From contig CALHRZ010000004.1 in NCBI GenBank assembly GCA_938038445.1, positions 1 to 64,000 of the forward strand: a stretch of 64,000 nt of DNA, written 5' to 3'. The translations under genes and the position numbers were made by a program. Positions 36,266 through 45,308 of this stretch are shown in pieces. The DNA is from an uncultured bacterium (lineage in GTDB: Bacteria; Verrucomicrobiota; Kiritimatiellia; CAIKKV01). A model generated the notes under the pieces. The model saw only the letters and a program-made list of their open reading frames with translations. It had not been told where the DNA came from and searched no databases. Position 1 is the first letter of the stretch; the number at the start of each line of letters is the position of its first letter.

Positions 36266-36874
36266 AACAAGTTGCTTCTTTTTTATTTTTCAACACGCAA
36301 GTTAATCGAATAAAACATTATAGTCAACGAAAAAAACAGTTTTTTAAAAAACGGCTTTTCCCCTTCAGCACGAGGGATTTATTGAATGAGGAGGATGTGA
36401 TTAAGGAGGAGTGCGATTCGACGCCTTCTGAGACGAATGGCCTCTTGAGATGCTCCCCTGAAACGCGGTTTTGAATGGTGTAGTTTGTGGGCAAGTTGGG
36501 GGTGGCCGGTTGCGGAACGCGTGCCGTTGCTGTGAGAGCAGGGCAAAGTTGCGCTCTTGAGCGTTGTCGTTCGTCATCGTTAATGTTCCAGCGTTTCCGA
36601 TCTGTTCGTTCGTGACAGGGAGTTGCCGGCTTGGCTCCACCCGATGGCCGTGAACACGCGCGGGTGTGGACTGTCGGCGGGGTTTTTCTTATGGCGCATT
36701 TTGGCTCGTCGAGAGGGGAAAGAAGGGTCGTGCGTCAAGGGGAAGGGATGGAGTTCTATGCGGCAAGCGCGGTCAAGGGCGCTCGATGTTTTGCGCCGGA
36801 CAGTCGGTTGGCAGGAGAGGAGGTATCGGCGGATCGTTGCAACCGTTGTGCAAAGGCAAACGGGCGATTGCAGG
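36266..36874. other. Intergenic region without a recognised gene
   Basis: Most of this 609-bp stretch holds no credible gene; ORFs in it are short and have no family resemblance. 36280-36355 is AT-rich with a palindrome GTTTTTTAAAAAAC (36339-36352). On the minus strand TTGACT and TATAAT-like boxes occur near 36325-36340, a likely promoter for the regulator. The remaining 36360-36870 shows no repeat or hairpin that I can defend. It separates the two lyase modules. Confidence 0.6.
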
Positions 36875-38908
36875 TTATTGAGCTTGAGAGAGCAAGCGTT
36901 TGATGGCGGCGTGTCTCTCGAAGAAGAAGGGTTTCTGGGATTTACACGACGTAAAGGTTGTCCACAAGGCTGTGCCTTCTTGGGTGAGCGATTCCAGTTC
37001 TGTGCGGGCCCATTTACGGAACGGCCGATTGAGACATTTGTTTTCAACTTGCCATGACGTTTCGGTTTGAAGCCGCATAAGTCGGGCGGAATAGGCGAAT
37101 TCTTTCATGATCGTGCGCGTCGGTCCGTGCCCTTCGTATGCATCGCTTGCATGCCGGGCTTCCTCCGCCACTTGACGTGCCGCCACGACGTCGATGGACG
37201 AGATCCAAGGGGGCTTATGGCCACGCCGGCTGAGTTGGTTTGTGCATGCCAATGCGCGGCCAAGGCGTTCGACGCCGAAAAACCGTTCGGCCGCTTGTTC
37301 GTACCAGGCGCCGATTTGATCGTCGGGTGGGGCGGGGGAATGCGCCGCCCATGAGGTGGCGGCCAGGTGCGGCCAGTAATGGCCCAACGGCAGGCTGTGG
37401 CTTTCCCAGAGTGTGTTGATGAGGCCCAAGGCGCCGCGCGCCGCCCCGTAATCGGCGAACCAGAACGCGTTTTGGACCCTGTACATTCCGGGGCAGACGA
37501 CGACGTCAAAACCCATGGCACGCCAAACATCCACGGAGGGATATTTGCGGTGGAGGGCGTAATGCCAATCCAGCAAGATGATATCGCGGGGCAGGTCCTC
37601 TGTGGCGTCGGGGAAAGTCCACAACATGTCGTCCCACATCATCATGCGTTTTCCGTATGATTTCAGCACGTCATACAGACGCAGGATGTGATGGCGAAAG
37701 ATTCTACCGCGCGACCATCCAGGAAAGGTGCGGCGGCATCGTGGGCAAAGGCCGAGGTAGGCGGATTCGTCCGCATTGATATTGACGTAGGGCGAAAGAG
37801 ACGCTTGGCACAGTTCGGAAAAAACATTTTCCAGTAATGAGGCGGTTTCGGTATGCGCAACGCAGAGCTGGTATCCTCCCGAACCTTTCTCAGCAAGGTG
37901 GGTGTATTTCGGGTGGTTGAGAATACCTGGGCAGTGGCCGAGAGAGGTTTGGGAAGGGATCACGTCAATGCCCAATTTTGAGGCGGCGTGTTGAAGGCGG
38001 ACCAGATCCTTAAGTGTCCATGAGCCCGGCGGCGCGAATTCGGGGTGAGAGGGATAGGTCAAATGGTTTTCGAAATACATGAGAACGGTATTGAGCCCTT
38101 GAGCGGCGAGGAGCGGGAGCATTTTTTCCCAGTAGTCGGCGGTGAGAACGATGGCGCCGCGGCTGGTGTCATACATCATTCCGCGGAGATCGAACCTGGG
38201 GCAACTGGGCCACGGGCGGTTGGGCGCGATTGCGCGTCGGGAGGTTGGGCGTCGGACGGGCACGGATTGCCTGGAAAAGCGGAGATGAGGATAGAGCGGC
38301 TTGGAGTCATAGGCATACCGTGGCTTCTTTTCCAAAGCCCAATACGACCACTGAAAGCCCAGTTTGTCGTTGCGGCAGAGATTGCCGCGCCAAACATCTC
38401 CCGCTTCAGGGGCGGGAAGGTCGAGTGCCTCGAATGGAATTGCCAGTTCAAACTGCCAGCCGTGGAATGTGAGCCTGGCTGCGGCGTGCGTTCCGTTTAG
38501 GGGCATAAATCTGAGCGTGCCCCAACCTGGGTTATCGATGACCCGTCGAGCCAGACCGATTGCGCCGGCTGGGTTGACGGCGATTACAAAGGCTTCGATG
38601 TCGGGAATACCGGGGTCCAGATAGATCTCGACGCAGTCATCATTCCCAACCTGATCGGGAGATTGGGCGTCGGATTTGAGGAGGGCAAGGCGCTCGTCCT
38701 GGCACCGAAATGCGGCATACAGGTACCGTCGGTCCCACAGCATGGCGGATGATGTGGGTTGGTGGGTTTCCCGTTCCGTTTCCACGGATATAAAGCGATC
38801 CACCCACACGGCGTCATGCCAGGCTGGGCTTTCGATCCAGCCATCCATCGCGGGAGGGACTCGGGTGAAACGGATTTCATAGATCGGCAATTTAAAGGGT
38901 ATTTTCAT
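36875..38908 (-). CDS. GH20-like glycoside hydrolase with N-terminal CBM9-like domain
   Basis: A 677-aa protein with no signal peptide. Residues 1-200 resemble a CBM9-like fold ('DGWIESPAWHDAVWV', 'AAFRCQDERLALLKSDAQSP', 'DDCVEIYLDPGIPDIEAFVI'). Residues 230-580 form a TIM barrel with 'DLRGMMYDTSRGAIVLTADY' and 'YVNINADESAYLGLCPRC', where D380-E381 correspond to the conserved Asp-Glu pair of GH20 hexosaminidases. The C-terminal part is helical. The start at 38908 is chosen from TAGGGAAAT placed about 8 nt before it. A poor GTATTG element at 38936-38944 is upstream. An N-acetylhexosaminide substrate is possible, and being cytoplasmic it would act on imported oligosaccharides. Confidence 0.72.
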   Translation of the reverse strand: MKIPFKLPIYEIRFTRVPPAMDGWIESPAWHDAVWVDRFISVETERETHQPTSSAMLWDRRYLYAAFRCQDERLALLKSDAQSPDQVGNDDCVEIYLDPGIPDIEAFVIAVNPAGAIGLARRVIDNPGWGTLRFMPLNGTHAAARLTFHGWQFELAIPFEALDLPAPEAGDVWRGNLCRNDKLGFQWSYWALEKKPRYAYDSKPLYPHLRFSRQSVPVRRPTSRRAIAPNRPWPSCPRFDLRGMMYDTSRGAIVLTADYWEKMLPLLAAQGLNTVLMYFENHLTYPSHPEFAPPGSWTLKDLVRLQHAASKLGIDVIPSQTSLGHCPGILNHPKYTHLAEKGSGGYQLCVAHTETASLLENVFSELCQASLSPYVNINADESAYLGLCPRCRRTFPGWSRGRIFRHHILRLYDVLKSYGKRMMMWDDMLWTFPDATEDLPRDIILLDWHYALHRKYPSVDVWRAMGFDVVVCPGMYRVQNAFWFADYGAARGALGLINTLWESHSLPLGHYWPHLAATSWAAHSPAPPDDQIGAWYEQAAERFFGVERLGRALACTNQLSRRGHKPPWISSIDVVAARQVAEEARHASDAYEGHGPTRTIMKEFAYSARLMRLQTETSWQVENKCLNRPFRKWARTELESLTQEGTALWTTFTSCKSQKPFFFERHAAIKRLLSQAQ

Positions 38909-39031
38909 ATTCATTTCCCTATTCGAGCAGGTTTTCCAATACACGACGAAGAATTGTCGGAGCGTTCCAAAGCTTGATCCATTGTTTCACGCGGGGCGGG
39001 GATAACCTGTTTCACGAAGGCGCCGAGCGTC

Positions 39032-42000
39032 TTAGTTATGGGGGTGGGTCAGGGGGGCCAACCGGGTTGGCCACGGGTGCGGATAAACCATGTTGCGCAC
39101 GACGATCTCGCGGGGTCCGGCCGGCACGGCGATTCCGATCAGCCATGTCTGGTCGTAACTTCCCCAGCCGCTGGCCGGATAATCGGTCCAGCAGGCCATC
39201 CACTCTTGGCCGTCGATCCAAAGCCGGGGGCGGATGATCCACGGGGGTTGCGTCATATGGAGCACTCGGGCGCGGCCGTCGGTTCGGAGGACCACGGCGT
39301 CGTCTTTCAATTCGGCTTGGAAGGGACCTTCGCCTTTGACCACCACCCCACGCCCGAGGTCAAGGGACGGACGCGGTTTTGCCGCAACCGTCAGCAGGGG
39401 GGTGGGGGCGGCGGTTTTCGTGCGGCGAACGACGCCCGCCTGTCCGGAAAAGGAGATGCCGTTGCCCGCGAACTCCACCGGCGCGTCCGCCATGACGATA
39501 TAGTCGGTGGTTGAGGGGGTGGCGATGCGCACCACGTCGGGGGCGACCAATCGGCAGTCTGGGACAGGCTCACCCTCCCGTCGGGGCCAGACCACATAGA
39601 AGAAGTCCTCACCGGCGGCGGCTGGGATCTCGACAATGGTTTTGGTTTCCGCGCCGCCGAGGCCGTCTTGTCGTGGATAACCGAAGGTCATTCGCAGTCG
39701 CACCTCGACAGGGCGCGAGAACCAGAACCAGGTCGAGGCGCCGTACCGGGTTTTCATTTCGACGATCTGACCACGGCGGGCCGGCATTTCAGCCTCGGAG
39801 ACCGCCTGGTTGTAGGGCGCCTTAGCGGCATCGAAGGGTTGTCCTTCCACTTCAATCAAATCGGCGCCGTCGAGATTCAGCCAATTCCACCATTTGGGGC
39901 GATTTTCGCCGTCTGGGAAGGTGTCGCGCATGACGAAGTAGTCCGTGGCGTTCGGCGTTTCGTTTTTCACGAAAGCCACATGGCGGCGCCAGCGCATAGC
40001 GCCTTGCTTGTCGGCGAACAGTTGCGACGGGTAAAAACGCTCGGCGACCGCATAGTCGGCCAGCGGTGCGAAGCTGTAATCGGCGATTGTGCAATCAACC
40101 CGGCCGAAGACCTCTTGCAGATCGCGCTGGCCGACCTTGACCCGGTTGTGATAGATGCCATTGTCCTGCTGGGGGGCGGGATTGGGGAGATATTGGTAGG
40201 CGGTACCGGGCGACAAGGGGGCGCCTTTGCCGTAAAGAATGACGTTCAGCGCATCGGTATCCCAGTGCGACCAATTCATGCCGGCTCGCAGGAGCATCGC
40301 CGTTTCATCGGGGGTATTGAACCGTGAACGGAACACCACCCCGTAGGTCGGCATGAAGTGAGTGCCCAGGGATCGGGGTTGAGCGGGGATATCCGGGCGA
40401 TACCATGCGATGTAGGGAATTGCTTCATGGGTGTGGATCCACACGCCTTTGAAATCGGGCGGGCGCATTCCGTATCCCTTGCTCAGGCTGTGCATGAACC
40501 GCAAGAAGCCGGCTGCCTTTGGCTCAGCAATTGCCGCCATACTGATTCCGAAAATCTCTTCGAGCCGATTGGCGGAGTTGCCCATGCCGGGGATGATGCG
40601 GCGATTCTCGAACCGCGGATCGGGCATGGTCAGGTGGGCCAGATACTCCAGGGTGCGCCAGTGGTAATCGGCCGCTTCGGCCCCCACGCGTCCAAGGTTG
40701 CGCAGGGCGTTGAGCGTCACGTTGAGAGTTCGCGCGGGGGAATAGAGCTGGTAGGTCGGGCACTCGATGAACGGACCGTCCACGGCTGTTTGGGAAGCGA
40801 TTTTGAAGAGAAAGTGGCGGGTCACTCCCTCCATCCATTCCTCGTAGCGGGGGTGATCTGGGAGAAGGGCGGCGAAGTAAGTCAGCGCGAAACTGCGGTT
40901 GAAGGTCATGTTGTTGTTGCCGAGGTGGACACCGGCGCCTCGGGGGTTGAAGTCCGGCTCGCTGTTCAGGTTGGCATACAGTGCGAGCCGGCGGCGCAGT
41001 TCGCGGCGGAGGTCTGTGGGCAATTCGGGGCAAGCCAGCGCGTCTTCGGCCAGCAGAGTGTTCACGCGGCTTTCCGACTGTCGGTAGTGGGTCAAGCCGG
41101 AGACGTAGAAGCTGTTTTCGCCATAGGAGGATTTCAGCCCGTTGAGGACGGTTTGGGCGTTGCGGATGGCATCTTCCGGTCGACCGCTGAACAAATACCA
41201 TTGGCGCAGGAGCCAGCCGTCCGGGTGTTGATCCAGGAGGGGTTTTACCGCCTCGACCAGGGCAGGCGGATAGAAGGGGCGCGGGGATTGGGTTTGGGGC
41301 GTTGGGTCGGGCAGATTGATGATCCAATCTTTGTAGCGGTCCAGCCCGATATAGCCGAATCGGGCTTGCGCTTCCTCGATTCGATCGCCGACATACAGAC
41401 CCCAGAGCCGGCGGCCGTAGGTCTCGGGCAGGGCGGGGTCATGTTCGTGTGTTGAGAAGGGGGAGAAGTCGTCGGCCATATCGAGTGACCATCGCGCGCG
41501 TCGCACCCCGATTGGCAATGCGAGGATCATTCCGGTTCCCTCGCGGTACCAGGCGTCGAGCGCCATGGCGCGCCGCCAGGCGCCGACAAACAGGGGCGCG
41601 AAGCCCAAGCGGCGAACGCTTGCAGGGTTCGACTCTTCGCCCTCGACCAAGCATGCTCCGCCCACAAAACCGCCCCATCGGCCGGCCGGTACGGTCCGGT
41701 CGAGAAGAACCAACTCCTTTTCGGGCATGAACGGGGTGGGGGCGCGCCCCATCCCGCCAACCGGCGGTGAAGTCGTATCCGCCTTTCGTTTCTCCTCGAT
41801 GTATTGGCTGAAGGGTTTTCGGGAAATGGGCGCAATTCCTCTGCTCTCGGCTTGCATTCCGACCCAGAGGATCGTTTCCGGCGTCCAGCCGCGGTGCAAT
41901 TCGAGCAGGAGAACGTCCTGTCCTTCTCCGATTTCGCCCAGGTCGAAATCCTCGCGGATGATGGCGATGGGCATGCCGTCGGCCAGGGAGATACGGAAGA

Positions 42001-42631
42001 CGTATTCGCCTTTTGGGGCGAAGTGGTAGCGGGCTTCGAACTCGCACTCGACCGGCCCTTGGCGGAGCAGTCGGAACTCGAAGGAAGCGACTCGTCGTGC
42101 AGTGGTGAAACGGCTTCCTCCAAGCCATTCGGTAAAGCCGCCCGGGCGCCAGCCCGATAGCGGGCCTGGAACCTGGGAGACATCCACTGGCTCGGCGAAC
42201 TCCCGCTTGCCGAGCGGCGGCAACCGCAAGGCCAGTAGGGCATTGGAGATTTCCAGGCCGTTCTCGCGGGCGAGAACGGTCAATGAGCTTCCCTCTGCCG
42301 AACGGTCCCGGTCGGCCGCCGTCAGCGTGTATGTCACGGATGTTCCTCTCGCCACGGAGGCCACAAACGAGAGGGTATTGCCCTCGAGCTGAAACGGTTG
42401 CGCGTGTCCTTCGGCATTGAGCAACGCCAATCGGACGGGAGAAAAGCGATTGGTGTTGAGCGTATAGCGTACGACTTCAGGACCCCAGTCACGGATTTCG
42501 TAATCGGTCAATACGATTTGTCCGTTTTCGGGCACTGCCGCGCGTGAGAGGCCGCGTTCCTCACCGTCCGCCTGGGACAACCCGAATACGGATAGAGCCA
42601 ATGCCGTCGAAGCGTACCGTAAGATAACCAT
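39032..42631 (-). CDS. Secreted heparinase II/III-like protein (second of four)
   Basis: 1199 aa with a signal peptide (MVILRYASTALALSVFGLSQA, cleavage near residue 21). An N-terminal domain ('LTDYEIRDWGPEVVRYTLNT') is shared with its paralogues. 'HLGNNNMTFNRSFAL' lies near residue 572 and 'HWDTDALNVILYGKGAPLSP' near 789, the 217-residue spacing found in the other copies. Between them is the helical toroid typical of heparinase II/III and PL21-like lyases. ATG at 42631 has AAGGGA upstream. A GC-rich hairpin and a DUF4338 remnant separate it from the beta-repeat gene upstream. The GH20-like gene follows 120 nt downstream. Confidence 0.75.
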   Translation of the reverse strand: MVILRYASTALALSVFGLSQADGEERGLSRAAVPENGQIVLTDYEIRDWGPEVVRYTLNTNRFSPVRLALLNAEGHAQPFQLEGNTLSFVASVARGTSVTYTLTAADRDRSAEGSSLTVLARENGLEISNALLALRLPPLGKREFAEPVDVSQVPGPLSGWRPGGFTEWLGGSRFTTARRVASFEFRLLRQGPVECEFEARYHFAPKGEYVFRISLADGMPIAIIREDFDLGEIGEGQDVLLLELHRGWTPETILWVGMQAESRGIAPISRKPFSQYIEEKRKADTTSPPVGGMGRAPTPFMPEKELVLLDRTVPAGRWGGFVGGACLVEGEESNPASVRRLGFAPLFVGAWRRAMALDAWYREGTGMILALPIGVRRARWSLDMADDFSPFSTHEHDPALPETYGRRLWGLYVGDRIEEAQARFGYIGLDRYKDWIINLPDPTPQTQSPRPFYPPALVEAVKPLLDQHPDGWLLRQWYLFSGRPEDAIRNAQTVLNGLKSSYGENSFYVSGLTHYRQSESRVNTLLAEDALACPELPTDLRRELRRRLALYANLNSEPDFNPRGAGVHLGNNNMTFNRSFALTYFAALLPDHPRYEEWMEGVTRHFLFKIASQTAVDGPFIECPTYQLYSPARTLNVTLNALRNLGRVGAEAADYHWRTLEYLAHLTMPDPRFENRRIIPGMGNSANRLEEIFGISMAAIAEPKAAGFLRFMHSLSKGYGMRPPDFKGVWIHTHEAIPYIAWYRPDIPAQPRSLGTHFMPTYGVVFRSRFNTPDETAMLLRAGMNWSHWDTDALNVILYGKGAPLSPGTAYQYLPNPAPQQDNGIYHNRVKVGQRDLQEVFGRVDCTIADYSFAPLADYAVAERFYPSQLFADKQGAMRWRRHVAFVKNETPNATDYFVMRDTFPDGENRPKWWNWLNLDGADLIEVEGQPFDAAKAPYNQAVSEAEMPARRGQIVEMKTRYGASTWFWFSRPVEVRLRMTFGYPRQDGLGGAETKTIVEIPAAAGEDFFYVVWPRREGEPVPDCRLVAPDVVRIATPSTTDYIVMADAPVEFAGNGISFSGQAGVVRRTKTAAPTPLLTVAAKPRPSLDLGRGVVVKGEGPFQAELKDDAVVLRTDGRARVLHMTQPPWIIRPRLWIDGQEWMACWTDYPASGWGSYDQTWLIGIAVPAGPREIVVRNMVYPHPWPTRLAPLTHPHN

Positions 42632-42664
42632 GGGATTCCCTTTTTGTTTATCGGGGCGTAACAG

Positions 42665-42694
42665 CTCAGGCGCCGCCCGCGGCGGGCGCCTGAG
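42665..42694. repeat. GC-rich hairpin upstream of the second lyase-like gene
   Basis: Ten-base arms CTCAGGCGCC (42665-42674) and GGCGCCTGAG (42685-42694) can pair. No T-tract follows on either strand, so it is not a typical terminator. It lies 34 nt upstream of the gene starting at 42631 and could be a 5'-UTR structure or a relic of a mobile element. Confidence 0.5.
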
Positions 42695-42760
42695 TGAATC
42701 GGCCCCAGCCAGTCACTTCTTTGCAAAGTAGAGTCTACCCCACCCCTCCCTCCGAAATGC

Positions 42761-42785
42761 AACCCCCAAAAACCTTTTTGGGGTT
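42761..42785. repeat. Inverted repeat beside the DUF4338 remnant
   Basis: AACCCC and AAAAA (separated by one C) pair with TTTTT and GGGGTT, with only two bases between the arms, so in the cell the structure would need to open a pair or two. It is about 33 nt before the DUF4338-like frame and might mark an old element end, or be a bidirectional terminator. Confidence 0.4.
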
Positions 42786-42817
42786 GGACTCACGCGGGAT
42801 GCATGTCGTCGTAATTC

Positions 42818-43354
42818 TTGGGCATGGCAGGCGTCAGGGTCATGCAGGGGCGGCGGATTGGAGAAGAAGAGTTCGACCTAATTCGCGGCCTCCTGCGCGA
42901 TCTGCGTCCGCTGCGCATGAGGGTCGGCGCACCGGGTTCGGACGACGTGCGGATGTTCCACGGCCTGATCGCCCACGAGCGCCACCTCGGCCATCGCCAC
43001 ACGGTTGGCGAAAAGATCCGCGCCATCGCGCGGGACCGGCACGGCCGAGCGGTGCGCCCTGTTTGGTTCGGCGGCGTGGACGCGCGCGGTCCGCGACGCG
43101 TTCTTGGGCTGGGGCCGCGTCCCACCCGGGGACGCAACCTGCAATGCCTGACGAACAACACGCGCTTTCTCATTCCTGGCTGGGTCCAGGTCCCGAACTT
43201 GGCCAGTCATATGCCGGGTCGGGTCTCCCGGCGTATCCGCGCCGACTGGCAAGCGAAGTATGGACAACCCGTCCACGCGCTGGAGACGTTCGTGGACGGC
43301 TTGCGGGTCAAGGGCATGTGCTATCGCGCCTCCAATCTCAGCGAACAACGATAA
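42818..43354 (+). pseudogene. Truncated DUF4338 (DruA-like) gene remnant
   Basis: On the plus strand, opposite to all neighbours, a frame of 178 aa matches the DUF4338 core: 'MFHGLIAHERHLGHRHTVGE' (Asp/His-type 'YHYLGY' of the family), 'RNLQCLTNNTRFLIPGWVQV' with the conserved 'NN.RFLI..WV.V', 'NLASHMPGRVSRRI' and 'WQAKYGQPVHALETFVD', then 'GMCYRASN'. The family continues for at least 50 more residues with a Gly/Arg-rich part, but here the frame stops after LSEQR at the end of the neighbouring beta-repeat gene, so the C-terminus is lost. It lacks a plausible ATG with a ribosome site. DUF4338 proteins occur in Druantia defence loci and in mobile elements; here only a fragment remains, so a working system is unlikely. 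Confidence 0.6.
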
Positions 43355-45158
43355 CGGTTCCTGGGGGAGTGGAGGTGAGTCCTTCCAGGTAGATTGTCTT
43401 GCTGTCACTGTCATGGCCGAGGTGCGGAGCGGCTAGCCGATAGAGGTTACTTTCCTGCTGCATCGTCACCACCCAGGCGTCGGGGTCGAAACCGGTTATG
43501 GTTCCGGTGTAGGTGAAGAGGGGCAGACGGCTTTGCGCGGCGAGTTTCCTCGTGGTGCCTGGGGCAATACGGATCTTAAATGTCCCAGCTGTGAGCGCTG
43601 AAAAGTCGAGATGGGCGGAATTCAGAACGTCGTTGGTCGTCTCGTCGAAATCCCAGTCATAGGTTACCGTCCCGTTAAAGGTTACGGTCCCGTTGTTGAC
43701 GGTCAGCGTGCCGGCGTCGGTTCCCACGCCCGGCGATAGGGTCGAGCCGTTGTCCAGCGTCAAGGTGTTTGTAGCGCCGAGGTTCAGGGTGCCGGTGCCG
43801 CCGAGCGTTGCGCCGGTCTGCACGGTCACATTACTCACGCCATTCAGCGTGCCTGTGACGTTTAACCGCCCCCCCCGCACCTGCAAAGGGCCGAAATTGT
43901 TGTTGGCGGTATTGGCCAGAGTGAGAGTACCCGCGCCCTCTTTGCGAAAACCGCCGCGATAGGCTAGGTGGCCACGAACCGGGGAGAGCAACGTCACATC
44001 GGCGTTGGAGGATGGCGCATCCAGGTACAGCCAGGAGCTTGAATTCAGAGGGCCAACAAAGTCGTAGTTCTTGGTAATCGGAAAAGAGGCATCACCCACC
44101 AGATCGCCAAGGAAACGGATGGTTACGCCGCCCGATCCACCTGAGTCCGGGCCGGCAGATCCACTGGCTGGGAGAAAACCGAACTCTACCGTGCCCCCCT
44201 GAGGCCGAAGAGTTCTAACCGAGCTGTCCGAATTGTTAAAGCGCACTGTAAACACAACACCGGCAGCAATCGCCTCGTTCGTTGTCGGTCCATTGAAAAT
44301 CAGAGGGCTGCCGCCCAAATACGGATAAGAGCCTAGAATCATCACCGGCCGATTCAGGGAAACACTCCCGTCTGTTTCGAGCCCGCCCACGATGTAGAGC
44401 ACGTTGTTGGAGTCTCCAAAGTGATTGTCGCTGAGTCCTTCGTATAGAATACGGCTTCGACTATAAAAACTGCCGACAAAGGAGGAGGGACTCAGTCTTA
44501 CTCTCCCCAGCGAAACCGCATGATAAAGATTGACGGTGATGGGGTTCCCCATGCTGCCGCCGCTGATGGGCGCGAGTGTGGGGAGAGATGTGACAATGTT
44601 ATTGGGGTTATGTTGATATACATTTAGGGTTACGCCATCCGCCACGTTGATTACCGAGTTGGTCATATAGGCCGGCGACGTTGTCTTGGTGCTGCGAAGG
44701 GTCGCGTTCCCCGTGACATTGATCGGACCGCCACCCAACCTTCCCGTGTCGCTCCACCGCAGTTCGCCATCCGCCAGGGTGATCGAGGAAAAGCTGTTGG
44801 GGGCGTTACTGAGCGCGAGGATTCCTGCACCGGCCTTTTGCAGAGTACCGGCGGTAATGCTGCTGCCGAGGAAGACATAGGCGCCTGAGGTGTTGCTGAC
44901 GATGATGGAAGCGGGGGCGACTGAAGTGGAGAGAGAGATCTCTCCTCCCACGCCTGTGTCGTTGAAGATGACGGTATCGCCGTCCGCATAGAGATTATCG
45001 TTTCGCCCTCCGGGGTCCGCAGTCCAATTCGGCGTTGTGGTATCCCACACGCCGCCGGTGGTCACGTTCCACGTGATCGTATCCGCCCGTGTGACGGGCA
45101 TCCACGAGGTCAGGGCGAGGACGATTCCGGCTGCGTTGTTTAGTATGAATCGGTTCAT
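43338..45158 (-). CDS. Autotransporter-associated beta-strand repeat protein
   Basis: A 606-aa protein with a signal peptide (MNRFILNNAAGIVLALTSWMPVTRA, cleavage before DTITW). The mature part has parallel-beta repeats of the PATR type ('AGTLQKAGAGILALSNAPNS' near 125 and 'RKEGAGTLTLANTANNNFG' near 420, with 'RGGRLNVTGTLNG'). No C-terminal outer-membrane barrel is visible; the chain instead ends GTVIVVR. It should be secreted and cell-associated. Two good ribosome sites compete: AAGGAG before 45158 and AGGAGG before ATG 45239. I chose 45158, which starts directly with the signal peptide. The 3' end is 16 bp inside the DUF4338 remnant on the other strand. Confidence 0.78.
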   Translation of the reverse strand: MNRFILNNAAGIVLALTSWMPVTRADTITWNVTTGGVWDTTTPNWTADPGGRNDNLYADGDTVIFNDTGVGGEISLSTSVAPASIIVSNTSGAYVFLGSSITAGTLQKAGAGILALSNAPNSFSSITLADGELRWSDTGRLGGGPINVTGNATLRSTKTTSPAYMTNSVINVADGVTLNVYQHNPNNIVTSLPTLAPISGGSMGNPITVNLYHAVSLGRVRLSPSSFVGSFYSRSRILYEGLSDNHFGDSNNVLYIVGGLETDGSVSLNRPVMILGSYPYLGGSPLIFNGPTTNEAIAAGVVFTVRFNNSDSSVRTLRPQGGTVEFGFLPASGSAGPDSGGSGGVTIRFLGDLVGDASFPITKNYDFVGPLNSSSWLYLDAPSSNADVTLLSPVRGHLAYRGGFRKEGAGTLTLANTANNNFGPLQVRGGRLNVTGTLNGVSNVTVQTGATLGGTGTLNLGATNTLTLDNGSTLSPGVGTDAGTLTVNNGTVTFNGTVTYDWDFDETTNDVLNSAHLDFSALTAGTFKIRIAPGTTRKLAAQSRLPLFTYTGTITGFDPDAWVVTMQQESNLYRLAAPHLGHDSDSKTIYLEGLTSTPPGTVIVVR

Positions 45159-45308
45159 TGCGGGGCTCCTTCCATTTTTCCGGCCGACTTCCAAGCGGGA
45201 GTGAGTTTTTTCTTTTAGTCCGATCCATTGGTGTTGCATTTTCTGACCTCCTGTTATTTCAAGTTGAAGCGGTACTATTCTGTTCGATCCAAGATCCTTT
45301 CGATGGTT

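Noticed and set aside
36325-36355. GTTTTTTAAAAAAC palindrome as an operator for the first regulator
   Set aside because: A 14-bp AT palindrome is weak evidence, and it resembles a simple promoter-rich tract; kept only as part of the intergenic description.
40358-41455. 365-aa plus-strand open frame
   Set aside because: Lies fully inside the second heparinase-like gene on the minus strand; no family match.
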